DNA of 6,125 nt, from NCBI GenBank assembly GCA_021790715.1, contig JAJYGK010000006.1, forward strand, positions 1 to 6,125. The letters run 5' to 3'. Below the pieces are notes generated by a model. The model had not been told where the DNA came from, searched no databases, and worked only from the letters and a program-made list of their open reading frames with translations. This document shows positions 1 through 5,656 of this stretch, in pieces (the stretch's first letter is position 1; every line of letters starts with the position of its first letter). A program made the translations under genes and the position numbers. The stretch comes from Chloroflexota bacterium (lineage in GTDB: Bacteria > Chloroflexota > Limnocylindria > Limnocylindrales > CSP1-4).

Positions 1-1
1 C

Positions 2-700
2 CCGCAGTTCTACGGCGTCGTGGCCGAGGACGAGGGTCGCATCGTCGGCAGCAGCTTCCTCGACGAGCGCTCGATCATCTCGGCGATCGGCCCGGTCAGC
101 GTGGACCCGACGTCCCAGAACCGCCGCGTGGGTCATGCGCTGATGGAGGCGATGCTCGCGCGCGGTGCCGAGCGGGGGGCGGCCGGCGTCCGGCTGCTGC
201 AGCTCGCGTACCACAACCGCTCGCTCAGCCTCTACGCGAAGCTCGGGATGGACGTGCGCGGGTCGTTCGCGGCCATGTACGGGGAGCCGGTCCGGCTCTC
301 GATGCCCGGCTACGACGTGCGACCCGCGACGTGCGACGACGAGGCGGCCATGAACGCGCTGTGCCGCGCCGTCCACGGTCACACCCGGTCCGGAGAGGTG
401 CGCGACGCGGTCGAGGCCGGTGACGCCATGGTGGTCGAGCGCCTCGGTCGCGTCACCGGCTACACGACGGGAGTCACCTACTTCACGCACTCGGTCGCGG
501 AGACGACCGACGACCTGCGCGCGCTCATCGGCGCGGCGCCCGGCTACGGGACGCCCGGCTTCCTCGTGCCGCTCGCGAACACCGACCTGTTCCGCTGGTG
601 CCTCGGCCACGGGCTGCGCGTCTTCTTCGTCCTCAACATGATGACGGTCGGCCTGTACCAGGAGCCGCGCGGCGCCTGCATGCCGTCCGTGGGCTACTGA
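2..700 (+). CDS. Tandem GNAT-family N-acetyltransferase, 5' partial
   Basis: The reading frame is open from the window's left edge, so the true start is upstream; the GTG at 20 is an internal Val. About 232 residues are visible. The first half is a GNAT acetyltransferase domain lacking its N-terminal strands. It has the IGPVSVDP strand followed by NRRVGHAL, which fits the acetyl-CoA pyrophosphate-binding pattern R/Q-x-x-G-x-G/A, and then the late motif HNRSLSLYAKLGM, the usual N-x-x-x-x-x-LY-x-K-x-G-F/M end of the fold. From about YDVRPATCDDEAAM onward a second, weaker GNAT-like half follows and ends in ACMPSVGY, a tail I associate with two-domain GNATs. The family moves an acetyl group from acetyl-CoA to an amine; the acceptor cannot be inferred. 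The protein is probably cytosolic, with no signal or membrane segment seen. The phosphatase gene follows on the same strand within 40 bases, so co-transcription is likely, but no functional link is evident. Confidence 0.85.
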   Translation, partial: PQFYGVVAEDEGRIVGSSFLDERSIISAIGPVSVDPTSQNRRVGHALMEAMLARGAERGAAGVRLLQLAYHNRSLSLYAKLGMDVRGSFAAMYGEPVRLSMPGYDVRPATCDDEAAMNALCRAVHGHTRSGEVRDAVEAGDAMVVERLGRVTGYTTGVTYFTHSVAETTDDLRALIGAAPGYGTPGFLVPLANTDLFRWCLGHGLRVFFVLNMMTVGLYQEPRGACMPSVGY

Positions 701-740
701 GCCCGCTCGCCCGTTGAGCCCGGAACCGGCGCTGCCGGCA

Positions 741-1592
741 ATGCCCGTCATCGCCTCCGCGCCGAACCTGCGGGACCTCGGGGGCCACCGCACGTCCGAC
801 GGGCGGCGCGTGCGGCGCGGGCTGGTGTACCGCTCGACGGCGCTCGACCGGCTCGAGGGCGACGATGCGGCGGCGTTCGTTCGACTGGGCGTCCGTTCCG
901 TCTTCGACCTGCGGACCGAACCGGAGCGACGCGGCGCCCCCGACCGCCTGCCGCCCGGTACCCGGTACGTGGTCGTGGACGTCATCGGCGACGCGGAGCT
1001 GGGGAGCCCGGCCCAACTGCGCGGGCTGCTGGACGATCCGCGGCTCGCCGCCCGCGTGCTCGGCGACGGCCGCGCCGAGGCGATGTGGGCGCGGCACTTC
1101 CGCGACTTCGTGCGGCTGCCGAGCGCGCGACTGGCGTACGGCCGCCTCCTCTCGGACCTGTCGCGCGAGGAGCACCGCCCGGCCCTCTTCCATTGCTCGA
1201 CGGGGAAGGACCGGACGGGCTGGGCGGCGGCGGTCCTGCTGCAGTTCCTGGGCGTGCCGGACGACGAGGTGATGGCGGACTACCTGCTGAGTGCCAGCCT
1301 GCTCGAGCCCGTGCTGGCGCGCGTCCTCGGCGCCGTCGCCGCGCGCGGCGGCGACCCCGAGCTCATCCGGCCGATCTACGGCGTGCGGCGCGGGTACCTC
1401 GAGGCAGCGATCGACGAGATGCGGGGCACGTACGGCTCGGTCGAGGGCTACCTGGCGCGCGGCCTCGGCGTGGACGAGCGCGCACAGCGCGCGCTCCGCG
1501 AGGCCCTGCTGGAGGACGCGCCGCCGGACGACTCCCCGGCTGCGACGACCCGGCGGCCGCCCGGCGCCGGTTCCGGGGCGAGGATCGCCTAG
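741..1592 (+). CDS. Tyrosine/dual-specificity protein phosphatase, MptpB-like (Y_phosphatase3 type)
   Basis: This is a cysteine-dependent phosphatase of about 283 residues. The signature is HCSTGKDRTG: from the ATG start, Cys152 is the nucleophile and Arg158 completes the CX5R P-loop. Lys and Asp just before the Arg match the P-loop of Mycobacterium tuberculosis MptpB (HCFAGKDRTG, from memory), a family member acting on phosphotyrosine, phosphoserine/threonine and phosphoinositides. The N-terminal NLRDLGGHRT (residues 9-18), LVYRSTAL and VFDLRTEPE are further hallmarks of this family. The last about 20 residues are a Pro/Ala/Arg-rich tail. Start choice: ATG at 741 opens seven residues before the first conserved motif. 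An in-frame TTG at 714 would add nine residues and reduce the gap to the GNAT gene to 13 bases. Neither has a clear Shine-Dalgarno sequence, so the start is uncertain. The substrate is unknown; no kinase gene is in the window. The stop codon overlaps that of the convergent dikinase gene. Confidence 0.9.
   Translation: MPVIASAPNLRDLGGHRTSDGRRVRRGLVYRSTALDRLEGDDAAAFVRLGVRSVFDLRTEPERRGAPDRLPPGTRYVVVDVIGDAELGSPAQLRGLLDDPRLAARVLGDGRAEAMWARHFRDFVRLPSARLAYGRLLSDLSREEHRPALFHCSTGKDRTGWAAAVLLQFLGVPDDEVMADYLLSASLLEPVLARVLGAVAARGGDPELIRPIYGVRRGYLEAAIDEMRGTYGSVEGYLARGLGVDERAQRALREALLEDAPPDDSPAATTRRPPGAGSGARIA
1589..1592. other. CTAG palindrome shared by two convergent stop codons
   Basis: The phosphatase ends in TAG at 1590-1592 on the plus strand, and the dikinase-like gene ends in TAG read from 1591 to 1589 on the minus strand. 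The tetranucleotide CTAG therefore supplies both stops and the genes overlap tail to tail by 4 bases. I see no T-rich intrinsic terminator for either direction nearby. Transcripts from the two sides probably run into each other's coding region, giving antisense 3' ends. Confidence 0.9.
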
Positions 1593-3778
1593 CCCGCCGC
1601 CGGCACCGGCTCGTCGGAGCGCCGGCGACCCGCCAGCCGGATCAGGTCCTCGTGCAGCTCGAACCACACGCCGTGGTAGCTGTCGACGCGCGGCGAGGCC
1701 ACGAAACGCGGGTCGCCGCCCCGCGCGAGTTCCAGCGCCCGCTCGAGCCGCTCCCGGTAGAGGCCGAGGCGCGGCAGGGCGCCACCCCGGGCTGCAAGCC
1801 ACGCCGCGGTGTCGGCGTGCAGGCCGGCCAGGCGCTCGAGCACCGCGGCGTCGTACGCCGCGTCGGCATGGTCGTTGAACGTCCGCTGGCCGTCGACCTC
1901 GCGCAGCTGCCACGCCGTGACCGTGTCCTTCATGCGGCGGTCGAACGCCAGGAACTCGTCGAGCATCGCCGCGCAGGCGGCCTCTCCCCCCATGCGGCCG
2001 GCATCGGCCGCGAACGCGGCAAGGGCGCGGAGCTTGCCGGCGCCGGTCAGGCGCGGGCCCGACGGGCTGTTCTCGGCCACGCCGCCGGCGCGCAGATCGT
2101 CGAGCATGGACCGCACCCGCGCGTCCGGCGCCCCGACGGCCGCCGCCAGCGCCTCCGGCGTCGCCGGGCCCTTGACCAGCATCGTCCTCACCAGGTCGTC
2201 GGGCGGGGCCTCGCCGCGCCCGGCCGCGTCCGGGCCGGCCGGTGGCGCGACGCCTGCGGCTGGCGTGGGTGCGGCCACGGCCCCGCGAGCGGAGGGCGCC
2301 GGGACCTGCGCCTCCCCGTCGCCGATCGGGATCGAGAGCTCCTTCGCCCAGTCCAGCAGCACGGCCGCCTCGGGCACCACCTCGCGGCTGCCCGCCACCT
2401 CGCCGGCGAAGACCTCGCCGCTGCTGCCGTCGACCGTGACGATCTCGCCGCACGCGAGCCTCCGCCCGCCGACGGTCATCCCGTCCGGGTCCACGACGAC
2501 GTCGCTCGCGCCGACGACCGCGGGAATCCCCCAGCCCCGCGCCACGACCGCGGCGTGGCTGGCCAGCCCCCCGCGCGCGGTCAGCACCGCGGCCGCCCGC
2601 GCCATCCCGGGCACGTCGTCCGGCGACGTCTCCGAGCGCACCAGCACGACGCGCCGGCCGGCGTCCGCCGCGGCCGCGGCCGCCTCCGACGACGTGACCA
2701 CCTCGCCGGAGCCGACGCCCGGAGAGGCCGGCAGCCCGACCGTGAGCGGGGCCGGCGCACCGGTGCGCCGCACCTCGGCGAGCGGCGGGTGGGCCAGCTG
2801 GGCCGCCACCCGCAGCACGGCCTGCTCGCGGGTCAGCGGGAAGCCGGGATCCTCGGCCATGTCGCGGGCGATCCGCAGCGCCGCCTGCGCGCTGCGCTTG
2901 CCGACCCGCACCTGGAGCATCCAGAGACGGCCCTGCTCGATCGTGAACTCGATGTCGCACAGGTCCGCGTAGTGCCGCTCGAGCGTCGCGGCATGGGCGC
3001 GAAGCTGCCGCGCGACCTCGGGCAGCCGCTCGTCGAGGACGGAGATCGGCCGCGTGCGGTGGGTCCCCGCCACGACGTCCTCGCCCTGCGCCTCGAACAT
3101 GACGTCGCCGTACAGGATGGGATCACCGGTCGCAGGGTTGCGCGTGAACGCGACGCCCGTGCCCGAATCGGCGCCGCGGTTGCCGAACACCATGGCCTGC
3201 ACGGTGACCGCCGTCCCGAGGTCGTCCGGGATCCGCTCCCGCGTCCGGTAGGCCCGGGCCCGCTCGCTGTTCCAGCTGCGGAAGACGGCCTCCACGGCGC
3301 CCCGCAGCTGCTGCCAGGGGTCCTCGGGCGCCTCGGCCCCGACGATGTCGCGGTACTGCTGCCGGAACCGGCGGCGGCAGTCCGCGGCGAAGTCCGCGTC
3401 GCCCGATGCCGCCGCGAGGCCCGCGGTGGTCGCGTCGTTGAGGCCGAGGTCGAGGATCGTGTCCATCATGCCCGGCATCGAGACCGGTGCGCCGGAACGC
3501 ACGCTGACGAGGAGCGGGTCGCGCGGATCGCCGAACCGCCGCCCGACGCGCGCCTCGACGGCGGCCATGCGGGCGCGGATCTCCTCGTCGAGGCCGTCCG
3601 GCCACCCGTGCTCGAGGTAGGTCTTGCACGCGGCGGTGACGATCACGAAACCCGGCGGGACCGGCAGGCCGAGCCGGGTCGACATGACGTTGAGGTTCGC
3701 GGCCTTGCCGCCGACGAGCCCCCTGAGCTCGTCGAGCGCGAGGTCGTGGCGGTGGTCGAGGTCGTAGACGAGCGTCAC
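1589..3778 (-). CDS. Pyruvate-phosphate-dikinase-like protein lacking the TIM barrel, with a winged-helix C-terminal extension
   Basis: This 729-residue protein starts at GTG 3778 behind a clear Shine-Dalgarno. Residues 1 to about 330 match the nucleotide-binding (ATP-grasp) part of pyruvate phosphate dikinase: GGKAAN (Lys25), SVRSG (Arg94), MPGMMDTILDLGLND (101-115) and CDIEFTIEQG (Asp275, Glu277), with Gln289 14 residues after Asp275. These spacings equal those of the catalytic residues in the Clostridium enzyme. Residues about 345-465 are the swivelling phosphohistidine domain with ARGGLASHAAVVARG; His408 is the phospho-carrier. In the usual enzyme (about 880 residues) a PEP/pyruvate TIM barrel follows. 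Here the sequence departs after LLDWAKEL (474-481) into an Ala/Pro-rich linker (about 491-526), a winged-helix-like segment (about 527-580) and an unrecognised helical domain (about 585-720). From memory, M. tuberculosis Rv1127c is a 490-residue dikinase ending near the same point, so this looks like that form plus a fusion. It probably makes phospho-His from ATP, but the acceptor is unknown. It is cytosolic and last in the leftward gene series. Annotation as a normal ppdK would be misleading. Confidence 0.9.
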   Translation of the reverse strand: MTLVYDLDHRHDLALDELRGLVGGKAANLNVMSTRLGLPVPPGFVIVTAACKTYLEHGWPDGLDEEIRARMAAVEARVGRRFGDPRDPLLVSVRSGAPVSMPGMMDTILDLGLNDATTAGLAAASGDADFAADCRRRFRQQYRDIVGAEAPEDPWQQLRGAVEAVFRSWNSERARAYRTRERIPDDLGTAVTVQAMVFGNRGADSGTGVAFTRNPATGDPILYGDVMFEAQGEDVVAGTHRTRPISVLDERLPEVARQLRAHAATLERHYADLCDIEFTIEQGRLWMLQVRVGKRSAQAALRIARDMAEDPGFPLTREQAVLRVAAQLAHPPLAEVRRTGAPAPLTVGLPASPGVGSGEVVTSSEAAAAAADAGRRVVLVRSETSPDDVPGMARAAAVLTARGGLASHAAVVARGWGIPAVVGASDVVVDPDGMTVGGRRLACGEIVTVDGSSGEVFAGEVAGSREVVPEAAVLLDWAKELSIPIGDGEAQVPAPSARGAVAAPTPAAGVAPPAGPDAAGRGEAPPDDLVRTMLVKGPATPEALAAAVGAPDARVRSMLDDLRAGGVAENSPSGPRLTGAGKLRALAAFAADAGRMGGEAACAAMLDEFLAFDRRMKDTVTAWQLREVDGQRTFNDHADAAYDAAVLERLAGLHADTAAWLAARGGALPRLGLYRERLERALELARGGDPRFVASPRVDSYHGVWFELHEDLIRLAGRRRSDEPVPAAG

Positions 3779-3789
3779 CGTCGGGGACG

Positions 3790-3798
3790 TCCTTTCCT
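3790..3798 (-). promoter_or_regulatory. Shine-Dalgarno deciding the GTG start of the dikinase-like gene
   Basis: Read on the minus strand this is AGGAAAGGA, ending 11 bases before GTG 3778. It is a purine-rich stretch in an otherwise C/G-rich gap. It supports the rare start codon, and the first conserved block (GGKAAN, residue 23) follows at the normal distance for this family. Confidence 0.7.
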
Positions 3799-3812
3799 GT
3801 CCGTGGCCGATC

Positions 3813-3841
3813 CCGCGGGATGCCCCCCGCCCATCCCGCGG
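3813..3841 (-). other. GC-rich intercistronic hairpin after the MBL-fold gene, no T-run
   Basis: The arms CCGCGGGATG (3813-3822) and CATCCCGCGG (3832-3841) are a perfect 10-bp inverted repeat around a 9-base loop. It begins 10 bases after the MBL stop codon on the minus strand and ends before the dikinase Shine-Dalgarno. The left arm overlaps a 12-bp perfect palindrome, ATCCCGCGGGAT (3810-3821). No run of T follows on the minus strand, so this is not a classical intrinsic terminator. It could be a U-less terminator, an attenuator, an mRNA 3'-end stabiliser, or, through the palindrome, a protein-binding site. Confidence 0.55.
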
Positions 3842-3851
3842 ACGGAGCCGC

Positions 3852-4724
3852 TCAGCGGCCGGATGTCGCGGAAACCGCGGTGAACCGGTCCCAGAGGGCG
3901 CCGGCGTTCCGGGTCTGGATGTGCTCCATCATGTATTCCTGCCCGATGTCGACCGGGTAGCGGCTCGCGAAGCTGACCCGCTCCATCGTCTCCTCGCGGC
4001 TCCAGCCCTTCGCGACGGCGACGGCCACCGCCGCCTTCCATTCGAGCAGCATCGCGCGCTGTGTCGCGAGATAGTCGAGCGTGGTGACCGGTCCGTGCCC
4101 GGGGACCACCCGGTCCACGTCGAGCGTGCGGATGCGCTCGATGGAGGCGAGCCACTGGTCGACGTCGGACGACATCAGCCAGGTCGCGCAGTCCGAGAAG
4201 ACGGTGTCGCCGGTGAAGACGGTCCGCTCCTCCGGCACGTGCACGGCGATCTGGCCCGGCGTGTGGCCCGGCGTGTAGAGCAGCCGGAAGGTGTGGTCGC
4301 CGACGTGCAGCGTCAGGTCGCCGGTGAAGACGATGCCGTGCCGATTCAGGTCGGCGTAGTAGGTGTCGCGGTCGGGCACGAGCGCCGCGCCGTCCGGATC
4401 GTCGGTCGGGATCGCCTCCATGGCGTAGTCGAAGGGATCGAGATCCGGGAAGACGACCATGAAGGCGTCGTGCACGCCCTGGTGATGGACGACGGTCCCG
4501 GCGCCCTTGAACCAGTGGTTGCCGAAGATGTGGTCGACGTGATGCTCGGTGTTGATCACGTAGCGGATCGGGCCGTGCGCCTCCGCCTCGCGCCGCATCG
4601 CGACGGCCTTCGTCGGGAGCTGCGGGGTATCGATCACGACCACACCGTCGGACGTCGTGACGAAGCTCGGGTTGCACCCGCGCCAGCGCGTCTCGGTCCA
4701 GATGTTCGGCGTCAGCTGTTCCAT
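3852..4724 (-). CDS. Metallo-beta-lactamase-fold hydrolase with altered first zinc motif (E-x-H-x-D-H)
   Basis: This is a 290-residue MBL-fold protein. In order it shows the N-terminal strands (FVTTSDGVVVIDTP, 21-34), the metal motif NTEHHVDHIFGNH (58-70), TPGHTPGQ (His154), FTGDTVF (Asp173) and VVPGHGPVTT (His210). Apart from the first position, the metal ligands of a binuclear site are present: His62, Asp64, His65, His154, Asp173 and His210. Where the canonical HxHxDH has its first His, this protein has Glu60. The overall pattern resembles glyoxalase II/lactonase-like hydrolases of the superfamily, which cleave thioesters, lactones or phosphoesters. The substrate is not predictable. No signal peptide is seen, so it is probably cytosolic. 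The start at ATG 4724 has GGAGAGG nine bases upstream; a longer GTG start at 4781 would add 19 unconserved residues and has no good ribosome binding site. It lies between an SDR and a dikinase-like gene on the same strand. Confidence 0.9.
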   Translation of the reverse strand: MEQLTPNIWTETRWRGCNPSFVTTSDGVVVIDTPQLPTKAVAMRREAEAHGPIRYVINTEHHVDHIFGNHWFKGAGTVVHHQGVHDAFMVVFPDLDPFDYAMEAIPTDDPDGAALVPDRDTYYADLNRHGIVFTGDLTLHVGDHTFRLLYTPGHTPGQIAVHVPEERTVFTGDTVFSDCATWLMSSDVDQWLASIERIRTLDVDRVVPGHGPVTTLDYLATQRAMLLEWKAAVAVAVAKGWSREETMERVSFASRYPVDIGQEYMMEHIQTRNAGALWDRFTAVSATSGR

Positions 4725-4733
4725 CGGGTCATG

Positions 4734-4740
4734 CCTCTCC
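4734..4740 (-). promoter_or_regulatory. Shine-Dalgarno deciding the start of the MBL-fold gene
   Basis: Minus-strand GGAGAGG ends nine bases before ATG 4724. It favours this start over the GTG at 4781 in the same frame. Another ATG (4732) just upstream is out of frame. Confidence 0.75.
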
Positions 4741-4763
4741 GGAATGGTGCGTGGTGGATCGCG

Positions 4764-4781
4764 GTGCCCGCCCCGGGGCAC
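4764..4781. repeat. Short inverted repeat in the SDR-MBL gap
   Basis: GTGCCC (4764-4769) and GGGCAC (4776-4781) form a 6-bp perfect inverted repeat with a 6-base loop. It lies between the larger hairpin and the MBL ribosome binding site. Such short GC-rich repeats are expected by chance at this composition, so its meaning is doubtful. Confidence 0.3.
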
Positions 4782-4792
4782 GCGGGCCGATC

Positions 4793-4821
4793 GGCGCCGC
4801 GGCGGCGTGCCGCGCGGCGCC
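4793..4821 (-). other. GC-rich intercistronic hairpin after the SDR gene, no T-run
   Basis: The arms GGCGCCGCG (4793-4801) and CGCGGCGCC (4813-4821) pair perfectly over 9 bp. Inside them CGG (4803-4805) and CCG (4810-4812) can continue the stem past one unpaired base, leaving a 4-base loop, for about 12 bp in total. The structure starts 12 bases after the SDR stop on the minus strand. No T-run follows, so it is not a standard intrinsic terminator. It occupies the same relative position as the hairpin behind the MBL gene. Confidence 0.55.
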
Positions 4822-4833
4822 CGGCCGGAGCGC

Positions 4834-5619
4834 CTACTGCGTGGCCGTCAGGCCACCGTCGATGCCGAGGATCTGGCCCGTCACGAACGACGACGCGTCG
4901 GAGGCGAAGAAGATGACCGCACCGACGAGGTCGTCGGTCTGCCCCACGCGGCGGAGCGGCACGCGGTTGACCAGGTTCGCCGTGAACTCCGGGTCGGCCA
5001 GGAGCGACGCCACCTGCGGCGTGTCGACGAAGGTGGGCGAGATCGCGTTCACCGTGATCCCGTGCTTCGCCCACTCGGTCGCCCACTGGCGGGTCAGCGA
5101 GGAGATCGCGCCCTTGGCCGCGACGTACGCCGAGTACCCGGCGTTGATGCCGAGCAGCGCGCGCACGGAGCTGATGTTGATCACGCGGCCGCCGTTGCCC
5201 GCCCTGATCATGGCCCGGGCGGCGGCCTGCGTGCCGATCAGCGTGCTGCGCAGGTTGAGCTCCATGATCCAGTCCCACGCGTCGCGCGGGTAGTCCTGCG
5301 CCTCGAAGAGCACGCGGCCCGCGCCGCCGCCGACGGCGTTGACGACGATGTCGAGGCGGCCGAAGCGGTCGATCGCGCCGGCGACGACCCGTTCGGCGTC
5401 CGCCTCCCGAGTGATGTCGGCGCCGAACGAGATCGCCTGACCGCCGGCCGCGCGCACGCGCTCGGCCGTCTCGCCGGCGCGTCCCTCGTCGAGGTCCGCG
5501 GCGACGATGCTGGCCCCCGCGGCGGCCATCGCCTCCGCGAGCGCGGCGCCGATGGCTCCGCCGCCGCCCGAGACGAAGGCGACGCGCCCGTCGAGGCGAA
5601 AGGCGTCCAGTGGGTTCAT
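4834..5619 (-). CDS. Short-chain dehydrogenase/reductase (classical SDR, NAD-type)
   Basis: This is a 261-residue, full-length classical SDR with a Rossmann fold. The cofactor loop reads SGGGGAIG (17-24), a variant of TGxxxGxG with Ala22 in place of the middle Gly. Asp42 at the end of the second strand (VAADLDEG) suggests NAD(H) rather than NADP(H). Further motifs are GADIT (66-70), NAVG (94-97, usual NNAG), Asn122, INISS (Ser151), YVAAK (Tyr165 and Lys169, the catalytic pair), SPTFVDT and the C-terminal FVTGQILGIDGG. It oxidises or reduces a hydroxyl/carbonyl group. The overall look is that of the sugar-acid/polyol SDRs such as gluconate 5-dehydrogenase or KduD, but the exact substrate cannot be assigned. 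The start at ATG 5619 has GGAGG five bases upstream; an in-frame ATG at 5637 would add only six residues. It follows the transaldolase-family gene by 37 bases, which suggests a shared transcript and a role in sugar metabolism (inference). Confidence 0.92.
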   Translation of the reverse strand: MNPLDAFRLDGRVAFVSGGGGAIGAALAEAMAAAGASIVAADLDEGRAGETAERVRAAGGQAISFGADITREADAERVVAGAIDRFGRLDIVVNAVGGGAGRVLFEAQDYPRDAWDWIMELNLRSTLIGTQAAARAMIRAGNGGRVINISSVRALLGINAGYSAYVAAKGAISSLTRQWATEWAKHGITVNAISPTFVDTPQVASLLADPEFTANLVNRVPLRRVGQTDDLVGAVIFFASDASSFVTGQILGIDGGLTATQ

Positions 5620-5624
5620 GCGTG

Positions 5625-5629
5625 CCTCC
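5625..5629 (-). promoter_or_regulatory. Shine-Dalgarno deciding the SDR start
   Basis: Minus-strand GGAGG ends five bases before ATG 5619. The alternative in-frame ATG at 5637 lies upstream of this site and could not use it, which argues for the shorter protein. Confidence 0.75.
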
Positions 5630-5656
5630 AGGTGCATGGGTGGGACGGTCTCGCGG

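Noticed and set aside
1561..1610. Palindromes around the convergent stops (CCGGCGCCGG and a GCCGG/CCGGC pair) as a bidirectional terminator
   Set aside because: Short, very tight or loopless stems with no T-run, inside coding sequence; expected by chance at this composition.
1589..2350. A frameshift as the cause of the missing dikinase barrel
   Set aside because: The frame continues with typical coding composition, a domain-like linker and ordered helices, and ends exactly at the neighbouring gene. No barrel motifs appear in the other frames.
2660..2700. Repetitive GCC/GCG tract in the dikinase-like gene
   Set aside because: It encodes a short Ala-rich stretch (residues about 365-371) between strands; a simple codon repeat, not a mobile or regulatory repeat.
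633..2960. A 775-codon minus-strand open frame across the phosphatase and the dikinase 3' half
   Set aside because: Low-complexity translation with no domain motif; it is a compositional shadow of genes with clear catalytic signatures in other frames.
1085..3883. A 932-codon open frame on the plus strand opposite the dikinase-like gene
   Set aside because: Its translation is Arg/Ala/Gly/Pro-rich with no recognisable motif, and it is exactly antisense to a well-supported gene. Long antisense frames are common at this GC content.
4725..4781. Longer MBL-fold protein from GTG 4781
   Set aside because: The 19 extra residues are unconserved in appearance and lack a ribosome binding site, whereas ATG 4724 has one at ideal spacing.
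4725..4833. Sigma70-type promoter in the largest intergenic gap
   Set aside because: I see no convincing -35/-10 pair on the minus strand; the gap is nearly all G and C apart from the ribosome binding region.
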